DNA of 64,000 bases from Opitutaceae bacterium (GTDB lineage: Bacteria; Verrucomicrobiota; Verrucomicrobiia; Opitutales; Opitutaceae). The notes under the pieces are model-generated. The model did not search any database. It saw only the letters and a program-made list of their open reading frames with translations, and was not told the DNA's origin. This document shows, in pieces, positions 42,349 to 50,174 of the stretch; within the stretch, counting starts at the first letter, position 1; every line of letters starts with the position of its first letter. The stretch spans positions 1 to 64,000 of the forward strand of contig JAEUHC010000020.1 of assembly GCA_016794785.1 (NCBI GenBank), read 5' to 3'. The position numbers and the translations under genes were made by a program.

Positions 42349-43449
42349 ATGAATTTTGCCGCCATTGCTTCCCTTTTCTCCGCCGTTCTTCTTGGACTCG
42401 CGTCGTCGCTGACAGCCCAGCCGGACGGCCTGACCGTAGTCGCTGTCCTTCAGGACGAGACAGCGCTCGCGGGCGCTCACGTCATTCGGATGCACGCTGG
42501 TCTCGCCTACGTCGCCGGCAAAAGCGGTTCGCTGGCTATCATAAATGTCGCACAACCAAGCTCCCCTGAGCTGCTCTGGTCCGACCAGAATGCCGAGACT
42601 TATGAGGATGCGCAAGCGGTGCTGCCCCTCGACCACGGTCGATTGCTGGTCGGCGCCCGCGAATTGCTGCTGTTCGACGTTCGCGAACCCTCGAAGCCCG
42701 CCCTGCTCGCAACGCTCCGGGAGCGCCCGCGGATCGATCAGATCAACAGCTTCGCCCGCGTGGGCGACACCGTCTACGGGGCGAGCAGCAACGGCTATAT
42801 TTTTTCGGCCGATGTCAGTGGCACGGGCAAAATCCGTCTCATCGGGACACGTGCGGTGCGGACGCGCGAAAATCTCGCCGGGCCCCATGATGTCGCCCTC
42901 GCGGGTGATTTTCTGGTCGTCGTGGATGGGGGCGGTTTCGGTCGCGATACCAAACGCGGTCGGTTGGTGATCTACAGTGTGATTGACCCCGTGACGCGCG
43001 CGCCACTGGCACCGGAGCAGTGGGGTTCGCCGACCATCGCCACTGACCGAAGGTTCGCTGGTGCCCACCGCGTGGTCACCGCAGGTTCCTTTGCGTATGT
43101 CGGCTCGACGAACCGTGTCACTGTCGTGGACCTTTCGAATCCGGCCAAGCCCGGCGTGCGCGGGAGCATAGCTTTCCCCGACGATCGCGGCCCGTCCGGA
43201 CTCGCGGTTTCCGGTCGCATCGTCTTCGCCGCCGGCGGTAAGACGGTGCAGGCCCTCGACGTCTCGAATCCCGGGCAACCACGCGAACTCGCCCGCGTCA
43301 CCGCTCCTGCGGCGTTTAGCGGCGGGGGCGATGACGCGCACGACATTGCCTACCACGACGGCCATCTTTTCATCACCGCCCAGAATTCACACGCGTTGGT
43401 CGTCGTGCGGGTGGAGGGCAAACAACTGCAGGAGGAGGCTCGCCCATGA
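42349..43449 (+). CDS. Secreted LVIVD-repeat beta-propeller protein
   Basis: ATG 42349 gives 366 residues with a signal peptide (AAIASLFSAVLLGLASSLTA). The chain is built of LVIVD-type repeats (GLAYVAGKSGSLAIINVAQP; SFAYVGSTNRVTVVDLSNPA; VQALDVSNPGQPRELARV) that form a propeller. It ends with the conserved HLFITAQNSHALVVVRVEG. It is homologous along its length to the protein starting at 62906 and to residues ~510-876 of the sulfatase fusion at 57877. No catalytic motif is visible. A binding or scaffold role next to sulfatases or sensors is plausible. It lies just upstream of a histidine kinase whose own ectodomain is carbohydrate-binding. Confidence 0.75.
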   Translation: MNFAAIASLFSAVLLGLASSLTAQPDGLTVVAVLQDETALAGAHVIRMHAGLAYVAGKSGSLAIINVAQPSSPELLWSDQNAETYEDAQAVLPLDHGRLLVGARELLLFDVREPSKPALLATLRERPRIDQINSFARVGDTVYGASSNGYIFSADVSGTGKIRLIGTRAVRTRENLAGPHDVALAGDFLVVVDGGGFGRDTKRGRLVIYSVIDPVTRAPLAPEQWGSPTIATDRRFAGAHRVVTAGSFAYVGSTNRVTVVDLSNPAKPGVRGSIAFPDDRGPSGLAVSGRIVFAAGGKTVQALDVSNPGQPRELARVTAPAAFSGGGDDAHDIAYHDGHLFITAQNSHALVVVRVEGKQLQEEARP

Positions 43450-43587
43450 ATCCGCTCGGCGGCTTATGTGACCATGGTTTGCCGGGCAGCATATTTCTTA
43501 GGATGTGCGTCACGAGGTGGTGATGCGCTGCCCGCCATGATCCGGAATTGCCAGTTGTTGCTTCTATCGCCACCTCTCCGTCCGACG

Positions 43588-45624
43588 ATGCGTGGCTATT
43601 TTTCAATCTGCTTTGCGACGACAGCGTTCGCGGTGGTGTCTGGTCTGCGCGGGCAGGAGGCCAATCCGGATGAGCGAGTATTTTCCGTGCCTGGCGTGGT
43701 TGCGCGGATAATCAATAGGGAGTATAGCGAACTCGATGATCGCCGGCGTCAGCTTGAAGCCGCGCTGCTCGAGCTGGCGCAGCCACCGAAAAACGACCGA
43801 AGCGCTCGCCTTGGCTGGAAAGTTTTCGGTTACGACGATTCGTTGCCGATCCGGCAGTGGGTGGAGATCGATCTCGGAGCCGCTCACCGCATCGATGCCA
43901 TCGCCCTGATTCCGGCCGACGCACCGGCTGCCGGAGTCAGCGAGTCCGGCATTGGGTTTCCGCTCCGGTTCCGCGTCGAACTGGCGGACGAAAACGGGTC
44001 GCTGGCCGTGATTGCCGATTACACGGCGACGGATTTTCCCAATCCCGGCGGACTCCCTGTGTTCGTCCCGGCGCGCGGCACCTCGGCGCGGCGCGTGCGA
44101 GTGACCATGCACAAGCCATGGAGCAAAAATCGCTATCGCACCTACGCGTTGGGCGAAATCATGGTGCTGCAGGGCAATCGAAACCTCGCGACCGGTCTGG
44201 CTGGGGTGACCGTGCAGTCCAGCGGCTCGCTCGAGAGTGCGCCGGCCTGGAGCCGGGAAAACCTGATCGATGGCCAGAGCATGCTCGGGGCGCCGCTTGC
44301 CAAGAGTGATCGGCCGCTGGCTCACGGTTGGGAGTCGGCGCGGTTCGATCGGGCTTCGACCGTCACCTGGGTGCAAATTGATCTCGGTGCCGTGCAACCG
44401 ATCGACGAAGTGCGGTTGGTGCCGGCACGCCTATTGGAATATACCGACACCCACGGTTACGGATTTCCGGGCAAACTCAGGGTGGAAATATCCGAGCAGG
44501 CCGACTTCGCGCGGTCACGAGTGCTGGTCGATTGGGCGGCGCACCCTCGGGGCGATCCCGTTTTCAATCCACTCACGATTCCCGGAAGAGGCTGGCCGGC
44601 GCGATATGTGCGCGCGACGGCGGAAGAACTCTGGCAGCGACGCGAGGGCGTCCACATTTTTGCGTTGGCCGAGATGCAGGTCTACCGGGGCGATAGCAAC
44701 CTCGCGGCTGGGGCCCCCGTCACGGCCAGCAGCGTCTACGACAGTCTCCCGCACAATTTTTCAGCCGAGTTTCTCACCGACGGCCTGCGCGCAACCCAGA
44801 AATTCGTCGAGTGGCCCGAGTGGTTGGCGGCACTTTCACGCCGCCGTGAAGTGTTGTTTGAAATCGACGGCATCCGCACGAGGATGGCCGCGATCCAGCC
44901 CGTTTTGGTCCGGGCCGCCGCTTGGACAATTGGCTCTGCGCTGAGTGTCCTGGTGGTCGGCACCTTGGCGGTTTTTTACCGGGCGCGCCGGGCCCAGGCC
45001 CGCACTGTGGTCGGCCTCCAGCGCAGGATTGCGGGCGATCTCCACGACGAGATTGGGAGCAATCTGGCCAGCATCGCGCTGCTCACCGAACTGGGCCAGC
45101 GGCAGAACGCCGGCATCCCCGCCGGAGACGTGGAGGAAATCCGGCGGCTCGCCAACGAATCCGCAGCGGCGATGCGCGACATCGTCTGGTTGATCCAGCC
45201 GGGACCACACGATGCGCCGCTGCTCGCGGAACGGCTGCGCGCCGCCGCGCGCCGGCTGCTCGACGGTCTCGAATGGAATTTTGAAATCACCGGTTTGGAC
45301 GCTGCGCCGTCGCTGGATGTGCAGCGGCACCTGCTCCTCGCGCTAAAAGAGATGCTCCACAATGTCCTGCGCCATGCCGGTGCGCGCCGTGTCGAGATTC
45401 ACCTCTCCGTGTGCGACGAGCGTTTCACCCTCGAGGTCCGCGACGATGGCCGCGGTTTTGAGGTTGCGCGCCAGGGAGACGGGCACGGATTCACGAGTCT
45501 GCGCCACCGCGCCGAAATGCTTGGCGGCGAACTCGCCCTCGAAGGCCGTCCCGGACAGGGCGCGCGCGTGGCTTTGAACGGTTCCTTGCGCTCCGTAGTC
45601 AGAAATTCCGCCGCCCGAATATGA
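43588..45624 (+). CDS. Histidine kinase with discoidin-like (F5/8 C) sensor domains
   Basis: ATG 43588 gives 678 residues with a signal peptide (FSICFATTAFAVVSGLRGQE). Two discoidin-like domains follow at ~75-200 and ~205-370, each with a WVxIDLGAxxxID core and GYGFPxxxRVE. A single membrane helix lies at ~437-465. The HisKA_3 segment IAGDLHDEIGSNLASIALLT has H486, and the HATPase domain shows N592, VRDDGRGF and GHGFTSLRHRAEMLGGEL. This is a NarX/LiaS-type kinase whose periplasmic part should bind carbohydrate. The stop overlaps the ATG of the response regulator. In-frame starts at 43468 and 43537 exist, but 43588 puts the signal peptide first. Confidence 0.85.
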   Translation: MRGYFSICFATTAFAVVSGLRGQEANPDERVFSVPGVVARIINREYSELDDRRRQLEAALLELAQPPKNDRSARLGWKVFGYDDSLPIRQWVEIDLGAAHRIDAIALIPADAPAAGVSESGIGFPLRFRVELADENGSLAVIADYTATDFPNPGGLPVFVPARGTSARRVRVTMHKPWSKNRYRTYALGEIMVLQGNRNLATGLAGVTVQSSGSLESAPAWSRENLIDGQSMLGAPLAKSDRPLAHGWESARFDRASTVTWVQIDLGAVQPIDEVRLVPARLLEYTDTHGYGFPGKLRVEISEQADFARSRVLVDWAAHPRGDPVFNPLTIPGRGWPARYVRATAEELWQRREGVHIFALAEMQVYRGDSNLAAGAPVTASSVYDSLPHNFSAEFLTDGLRATQKFVEWPEWLAALSRRREVLFEIDGIRTRMAAIQPVLVRAAAWTIGSALSVLVVGTLAVFYRARRAQARTVVGLQRRIAGDLHDEIGSNLASIALLTELGQRQNAGIPAGDVEEIRRLANESAAAMRDIVWLIQPGPHDAPLLAERLRAAARRLLDGLEWNFEITGLDAAPSLDVQRHLLLALKEMLHNVLRHAGARRVEIHLSVCDERFTLEVRDDGRGFEVARQGDGHGFTSLRHRAEMLGGELALEGRPGQGARVALNGSLRSVVRNSAARI

Positions 45625-46277
45625 CCATCATCGCCAAGCAGAGTGTCTGGCTCATCGAAGACAACGCGACCTTGCGTCACACCGTCGCGCGGGCGATCGC
45701 CGCCATCCCGGGGTTTGCCTGCGCCGCTCAATTTCAACGCTGCGAAGACGCGCTCGGCCGGCTCGGAGAGCCGGACGAAGCCAGGCCCGATGTCATTTTG
45801 CTCGATGTCGGACTGCCGGGGATGAGCGGCATCGACGGCATTGCTTTGCTCAAACAAGCCTCGCCGCGCACGCAGGTGGTGATTCTCACCGTCTTCGACG
45901 ACGATGATAAAATCTATCGCGCCATCTGTGCCGGCGCGTCCGGTTACCTGCTCAAGGGCGCGCCGCTGGATGATTTGGCCGCCGCGCTGGACGAGGTCAG
46001 CCGGGGCGGGTCGCCAATGACACCGCGCGTCGCGCGCCGCGTGTTGGAAATGTTCTCGCGACTGGCCCCGCGCGAAACTGCCCTGGCGGGGCTCTCGCCG
46101 CGCGAGCGCCAAATCATCGAGGGCATGGTCGACGGTCTGACCAACAAGGAGATTGCCGAGCGCCTCGGCCTCAGCGCACACACAACCGACGGCTACACCC
46201 GCGCAATCTACGAGAAACTCCACGTCAACACCCGCAGCGGAGCCGTGGCCAAGGCGATGCGCGACCGGTTGTTTTGA
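45621..46277 (+). CDS. NarL/FixJ-type response regulator
   Basis: The 218-residue protein has an N-terminal receiver (E13-D14 acidic pair in VWLIEDNATL, phosphoacceptor D62 in ILLDVGLPGMSGIDG, T in VVILTVFDDDDK, K in GYLLKGAP). A LuxR-type helix-turn-helix follows from ~155 (LSPRERQIIEGMVDGLTNKE, then IAERLGLSAHTTDGYTRAIY). The ATGA overlap with the kinase makes the two a matched pair. It would control genes in response to a carbohydrate outside the cell. It is a second candidate, with the XylR-type protein, to control the boxed promoters. Confidence 0.9.
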   Translation: MTIIAKQSVWLIEDNATLRHTVARAIAAIPGFACAAQFQRCEDALGRLGEPDEARPDVILLDVGLPGMSGIDGIALLKQASPRTQVVILTVFDDDDKIYRAICAGASGYLLKGAPLDDLAAALDEVSRGGSPMTPRVARRVLEMFSRLAPRETALAGLSPRERQIIEGMVDGLTNKEIAERLGLSAHTTDGYTRAIYEKLHVNTRSGAVAKAMRDRLF

Positions 46278-46416
46278 AGGGAAAGACGAAGGATTGAATT
46301 GCCCGGCCGGGTTCGGCTGCGATCGTGTTGACGAATTGAAGGAGGGCTTCGCCTTGCTCGCGCCATAACTGGGAGAGCACAACGCGGAGTGCATGGACGG
46401 AGTGGTCGTCCTCCGC

Positions 46417-49400
46417 CTATGGAAGTTCGTAGATCTCGATGAGCGCGACGCCACGGGTGCCGTTCGCGCCGCTGACGGTCGCGGTGTAGGCACCCGGCGG
46501 GAGTGTCAACAACACGGCGGCATCCTTGGAATCCGCGGGTAGCGTAAACGCGCCGGCCGTCGTGGCGGCGGTGGCGATATCGGTGGCATTGCCTGCGGCG
46601 CTCCAGTTGTCGTTGGCTGCGATGACGGTGCCGGCTGGACCGCTTACCGTGAGCACGGGATCGGCCAGCGCGCTGGCCACTCCAAAGCGCGCCAGTGCGG
46701 GGCCGATGCCGCGGATCAGCAATTTTTTCGGGCCGGTGCCGCTCACGACGAAGCCGGCAATCCCGGCCGCCGCATCCACACCGACGGTCAGCCGGGACGA
46801 CAAATTGACCAGCCGCGCAGACCCGGGCCCGCGTTCATAGATTTCGATCAGGCCGAGGCCGGTGGCGTCGCGCACGCCGGACAACTGCACGGTGTAGGCC
46901 CCGGGGTTGACCGTCGTCAGGAGGGCGGCGTCGGCGCTGTTTGTGGTCAGCGAAAACGCGCCCAGCTCGGCAAAAAGGGCGGCGGTGACACCGGTCGTGT
47001 CGGCCCCCCAATCATCATTCTCCGTGAGCTTGATGCCGTTGGCATCGAACAGCGTGAGCTTGGGATTTGCGAGCGAGCCGGGCACGCCAAAGGCCGTGAG
47101 GCCGGGGCCGATGCCGCGCAGGAGCACTGCCTTGGTGCCCGGGCCGGACACGGCAAAACCGGCGATGAGGATGTCATCTCCGGTCGCGACAGAGCCGCGC
47201 GTGGAGAGATTGGCAAGGCGGGCGGATTCGCCGCCGCCGCCGCTCTGCGGAGCGGCGCTCAGGCTCATCGCCGCTTCATCGGAGGCCGTGATCACGCCGC
47301 GTTTATACAGGGCGACGACATTTGGATAGGCGATGCCGGAGCGGACGCCCTGCCACGTCTCGCGCAGCGTATCGCCGGTCGCGGTGAGGCGGTTGAGTTG
47401 CGGCGCGATCAAGGTCGCGAGCACGCGATCGGAATCGATGAATTCAACCACCCCCCGGCCCTGCACGGCGTTGCGGAGTGCGCCGTGGCCAAACAGCGCG
47501 AGGTTGGTGACGCGGTCGAACTTGAGAATGACGCTTTTGTCTTCCCAGCCGGCGATGTCACTAAATTCGCTCTTCACGGAGTAGATGCGGATGTTCTTTG
47601 CCTGGGTAAATTCCACGTAGGCATCGGTGCCCAGCGGATGCTCGGGATTGAGGCCGTAGAACCACAGGGGCTCGGTCGTGCCTTCGACTTTCAGAATGCG
47701 GAAAGAAGGGTGCTGCGAGGTGAAGGATTTGATGGCACCGGCAAAATACCACCGTCCGCCGCCGGAGTTGCGCACGCGGAGGAGGCTGTGGGGCTGGGTC
47801 TCGCGCCGATTTTTTGGCGCGGTCAGAGCCGGGGCGCGGTAAATGTGCCCGATGTGGACGAGGGAGTTGCGACCGGCTTGCCAGTCCAGCGCCACGAACC
47901 AGTCGTTGGCCAGATCGGTGGCATCCACGCCGAGGGAGAGATCGCCCAAGTGCGTGGTGGCGGATGCGTCATTGGCCGTGGTGATCATCGGCGTCTCGCT
48001 CGTTGGGTTCCAAGCCGGGTGGACTTCGATCCGCGTCAGGTTGCGGTCGGCACCGTAGAGAATCGTGTCTTTGCGGAGCGTGATCGTGCCATCAATGAGG
48101 TAGATGCCTTTGCGCAGGAAAATTTTTCGATGGCCATCGATCACCGCCTGCAATTTGGCCCGCGAAACATTGCCCGGCACGATGCCGGCGTCGTAAGCGT
48201 CGAAGGCATCGGTATCATCCACCGAAGGCAGCACGGGCCAGACGTGGCGGCTGAGGAGGTCGGCCGGCGGAGCGGATGCGCGGTCGCTGATGGAGTGAAC
48301 TTCTCCGTTGCTCAGCGGATCGGGCGCGCGGCTGGGCGTCCCGTCGATCAGGTCCGATGAGATTTTGCCGACCAAGACCGGGGCCTGACTGCAGTAGCTG
48401 TATTCGTCGATGAGTTTCCACGTGCCCGTGCCGGTGACGGCCGGGTTGGTGGCGCTCTTGACCAACGCGTCGCCTCCGGTGACGTAGACATTGCGCGCGT
48501 AGAAATTTTTTCCGGTGCCGCTGCGGTTGTCGATCGCGGCGACAGCGGGAGTGCCTCCGAGCCGGATGATGCCGTCGATCAAATTAAGGGCGGCGAAATT
48601 GGCCTGGTTGAATCCGGTGTCGGTGGTCAGCGCGGCACTGGTGGAACCAGGCAAGGTGACAATCTCGAAGCCCACGAAGGTCAACGGCGCGAACGATTGA
48701 TGGCGCACCGCGCTGATAGTCTGGTTTCGGAGCGTGGCTCCGGCAATAACGCTGCCGGAGCCGCCTGCGCCCACGTCGTCGATGCCGTAACGACCGCCTT
48801 CGATTTCAATGTTCACGACGCCGGTCCCCGCACTGGGGAGACCGCGGAGTCCCGTGAAGGCACCGGTGGCGGTGATTTTCACGTTTTCGATCGAGCAGTT
48901 CTGGGCGTTGTTGAAGTAGAGGCCGATCGCTCCGGCGTGTCCGCTGCAATCCAAGTCCACGCCGCGCACCATCTGATGGTAGCTTTCGTCGGCCTGCTCA
49001 TTGCCCGAGTTATCCTTGCCCAGATTCAGAAATCTCAGGAGCGGTTTCGGGTTGGCCGAATCGCCGAAACCGGCGGCTCCCGCCGTCAGTTTGATCACGG
49101 GTCGGCTGCCTTTGGCGGAGCCGATGATGGAAATGTGATGGGCTCGCGGCGTGGAGAAATCGTCGGTGATGCCGTCCCATCCCGTTTGGGTAACAGCTGA
49201 TAGCGTGTCGTTGACGAGGTAAGTGCCCGGTGGGAAGTAGGCGATCAGGTTGCTCGTGTAGGCATCGGCGATGGCCGTGTTGAGCGCGGCAGTCGTGGCG
49301 GCGGCGGTGGCGGTGTCGCCGTTGATCGTAACTCCGGGATAATGGCTCACGACCAGATAGCCTTTAGCATAGAGTGGGTCGTTTTGCGCGGAGACAGGGA

Positions 49401-49542
49401 TCGCCGCATAAGCAGGCAGTGACACGATTCCAGCCAGCGCAAATAATGCGAGGGAGCGGCAGAGCGGGCTTGCGAAGCTCCGCCAGTCCATCGACCAACC
49501 ACCGCTGGCGGCCGGTCGCGTGGGAGGGGTAAACAAGGTCAT
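46417..49542 (-). CDS. Large secreted double beta-helix protein with C-terminal Opitutaceae-type repeats
   Basis: ATG 49542 gives 1041 residues. A signal region (LCRSLALFALAGIVSLPAYA) is followed by two pectate-lyase-like beta-helix parts. The first has LIAYFPPGTYLVNDTL and IGSAKGSRPVIKLTAG; the second, from ~465, has KIFLRKGIYLIDGTITLRKD and TILYGADRNLTRIEV. The double-helix plan resembles GH55 beta-1,3-glucanases, but other polysaccharide lyases and hydrolases use the same fold. Residues 773-906 and 907-1041 are two homologous ~134-residue repeats (ARLANLSTRGSV...LLRGIGPGLTAFGVPG...; ARLVNLSSRLTV...LIRGIGPALARFGVAS...). These may anchor or sort the protein at the surface. Promoter P6 lies upstream. 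Confidence 0.7.
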   Translation of the reverse strand: MTLFTPPTRPAASGGWSMDWRSFASPLCRSLALFALAGIVSLPAYAAIPVSAQNDPLYAKGYLVVSHYPGVTINGDTATAAATTAALNTAIADAYTSNLIAYFPPGTYLVNDTLSAVTQTGWDGITDDFSTPRAHHISIIGSAKGSRPVIKLTAGAAGFGDSANPKPLLRFLNLGKDNSGNEQADESYHQMVRGVDLDCSGHAGAIGLYFNNAQNCSIENVKITATGAFTGLRGLPSAGTGVVNIEIEGGRYGIDDVGAGGSGSVIAGATLRNQTISAVRHQSFAPLTFVGFEIVTLPGSTSAALTTDTGFNQANFAALNLIDGIIRLGGTPAVAAIDNRSGTGKNFYARNVYVTGGDALVKSATNPAVTGTGTWKLIDEYSYCSQAPVLVGKISSDLIDGTPSRAPDPLSNGEVHSISDRASAPPADLLSRHVWPVLPSVDDTDAFDAYDAGIVPGNVSRAKLQAVIDGHRKIFLRKGIYLIDGTITLRKDTILYGADRNLTRIEVHPAWNPTSETPMITTANDASATTHLGDLSLGVDATDLANDWFVALDWQAGRNSLVHIGHIYRAPALTAPKNRRETQPHSLLRVRNSGGGRWYFAGAIKSFTSQHPSFRILKVEGTTEPLWFYGLNPEHPLGTDAYVEFTQAKNIRIYSVKSEFSDIAGWEDKSVILKFDRVTNLALFGHGALRNAVQGRGVVEFIDSDRVLATLIAPQLNRLTATGDTLRETWQGVRSGIAYPNVVALYKRGVITASDEAAMSLSAAPQSGGGGESARLANLSTRGSVATGDDILIAGFAVSGPGTKAVLLRGIGPGLTAFGVPGSLANPKLTLFDANGIKLTENDDWGADTTGVTAALFAELGAFSLTTNSADAALLTTVNPGAYTVQLSGVRDATGLGLIEIYERGPGSARLVNLSSRLTVGVDAAAGIAGFVVSGTGPKKLLIRGIGPALARFGVASALADPVLTVSGPAGTVIAANDNWSAAGNATDIATAATTAGAFTLPADSKDAAVLLTLPPGAYTATVSGANGTRGVALIEIYELP

Positions 49543-49580
49543 GGAGAATGGGCACACGGCTGGGTCGGCGTCATGGAAGC

Positions 49581-49626
49581 ATTCTACCGTTCGAACTACG
49601 GACGAACAACCCACGGAAATACGGGG
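49581..49626 (-). promoter_or_regulatory. Shared-box promoter P6 (beta-helix protein)
   Basis: On the minus strand, CCCCGTATTTCCGTGGG is followed by -35 TTGTTC (49604-49609), 17 bp and -10 TAGAAT (49581-49586, 5 of 6). ATG 49542 is about 32 nt after the predicted start. The inner CCCC end abuts the agarase-like fragment. Confidence 0.65.
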
Positions 49627-49833
49627 ACCATGCGATGGGCGTGAAAGCGGTCGCCCATGAGCAGGCCACGAGGTTGCTCCCGGCGGAAAACGGTGCAGAC
49701 AGTCTGTTCGTAGTATCGCGCGATGAGGCGCAGGAACGCGCGGTCATCGGCAAAGACCGCGGGACGGTCGAGATCGAGCGTCGCTCCGCCTACGGCCTCG
49801 AACGGCGAAAAATTCGCGCCGCAGACCGCCATC
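49627..49833 (-). pseudogene. Internal fragment of a fourth agarase-like gene between two promoter boxes
   Basis: The minus strand reads AVCGANFSPFEAVGGATLDL, DRPAVFADDRAFLRLIARYY and EQPRGLLMGDRF. This matches roughly residues 237-300 of the paralogues at 12788 and 56522. Neither the start nor the end of the gene is present. Similarity begins right at the box at 49834 and stops about 10 bp from the box ending at 49626. Confidence 0.75.
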
Positions 49834-49879
49834 CCCCGTGTTTCCGTGGGTTTTCACGCAGCGATTTTTCCCATAAAAT
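49834..49879 (+). promoter_or_regulatory. Shared-box promoter P7 (cytochrome operon)
   Basis: On the plus strand, CCCCGTGTTTCCGTGGG (49834-49850) is followed by TTTTCA (49851-49856), 17 bp and -10 TAAAAT (49874-49879, 5 of 6). The box contains the direct repeat CCGTG-TTT-CCGTG. The first open frame downstream is at 49953 and the first long gene at 50175. Confidence 0.65.
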
Positions 49880-49952
49880 TCGCCGTTCGCCCCGCCGGCC
49901 GCGGCCTCGTCGTCCATCGAAACCGCCTTCACCGACAACCCCCACCTTCCCG

Positions 49953-50102
49953 ATGTGTCATCCGCTGCGGTCCAGTCTCCTCTTTTTCAGCGTCGCCTTG
50001 GCGGCAAGCTGGAACTGCCGGACGTGCTTGGCCGCATCTCCCAACTTTACCCGGAACATCACCGACGTGCACGGACGCGTCATCCAGGAACTCCTCGCGT
50101 GA
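49953..50102 (+). CDS. Small exported ORF, possibly a truncated gene
   Basis: This 49-codon frame starts with a convincing signal peptide (LRSSLLFFSVALAASWNC), followed by only ~20 residues (SPNFTRNITDVHGRVIQELL) before TGA. It is the first frame after promoter P7 and lies 72 bp before the cytochrome gene. It could be the stump of a secreted protein that lost the rest of its sequence, or a short leader peptide. No family is recognised. Confidence 0.35.
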   Translation: MCHPLRSSLLFFSVALAASWNCRTCLAASPNFTRNITDVHGRVIQELLA

Positions 50103-50174
50103 ACTCTCTCCGTCCACGAAACGCGCGCTTCCTGCCCACCGCACTCATATGAAACCCATCGCCGGCCTCCGCCC

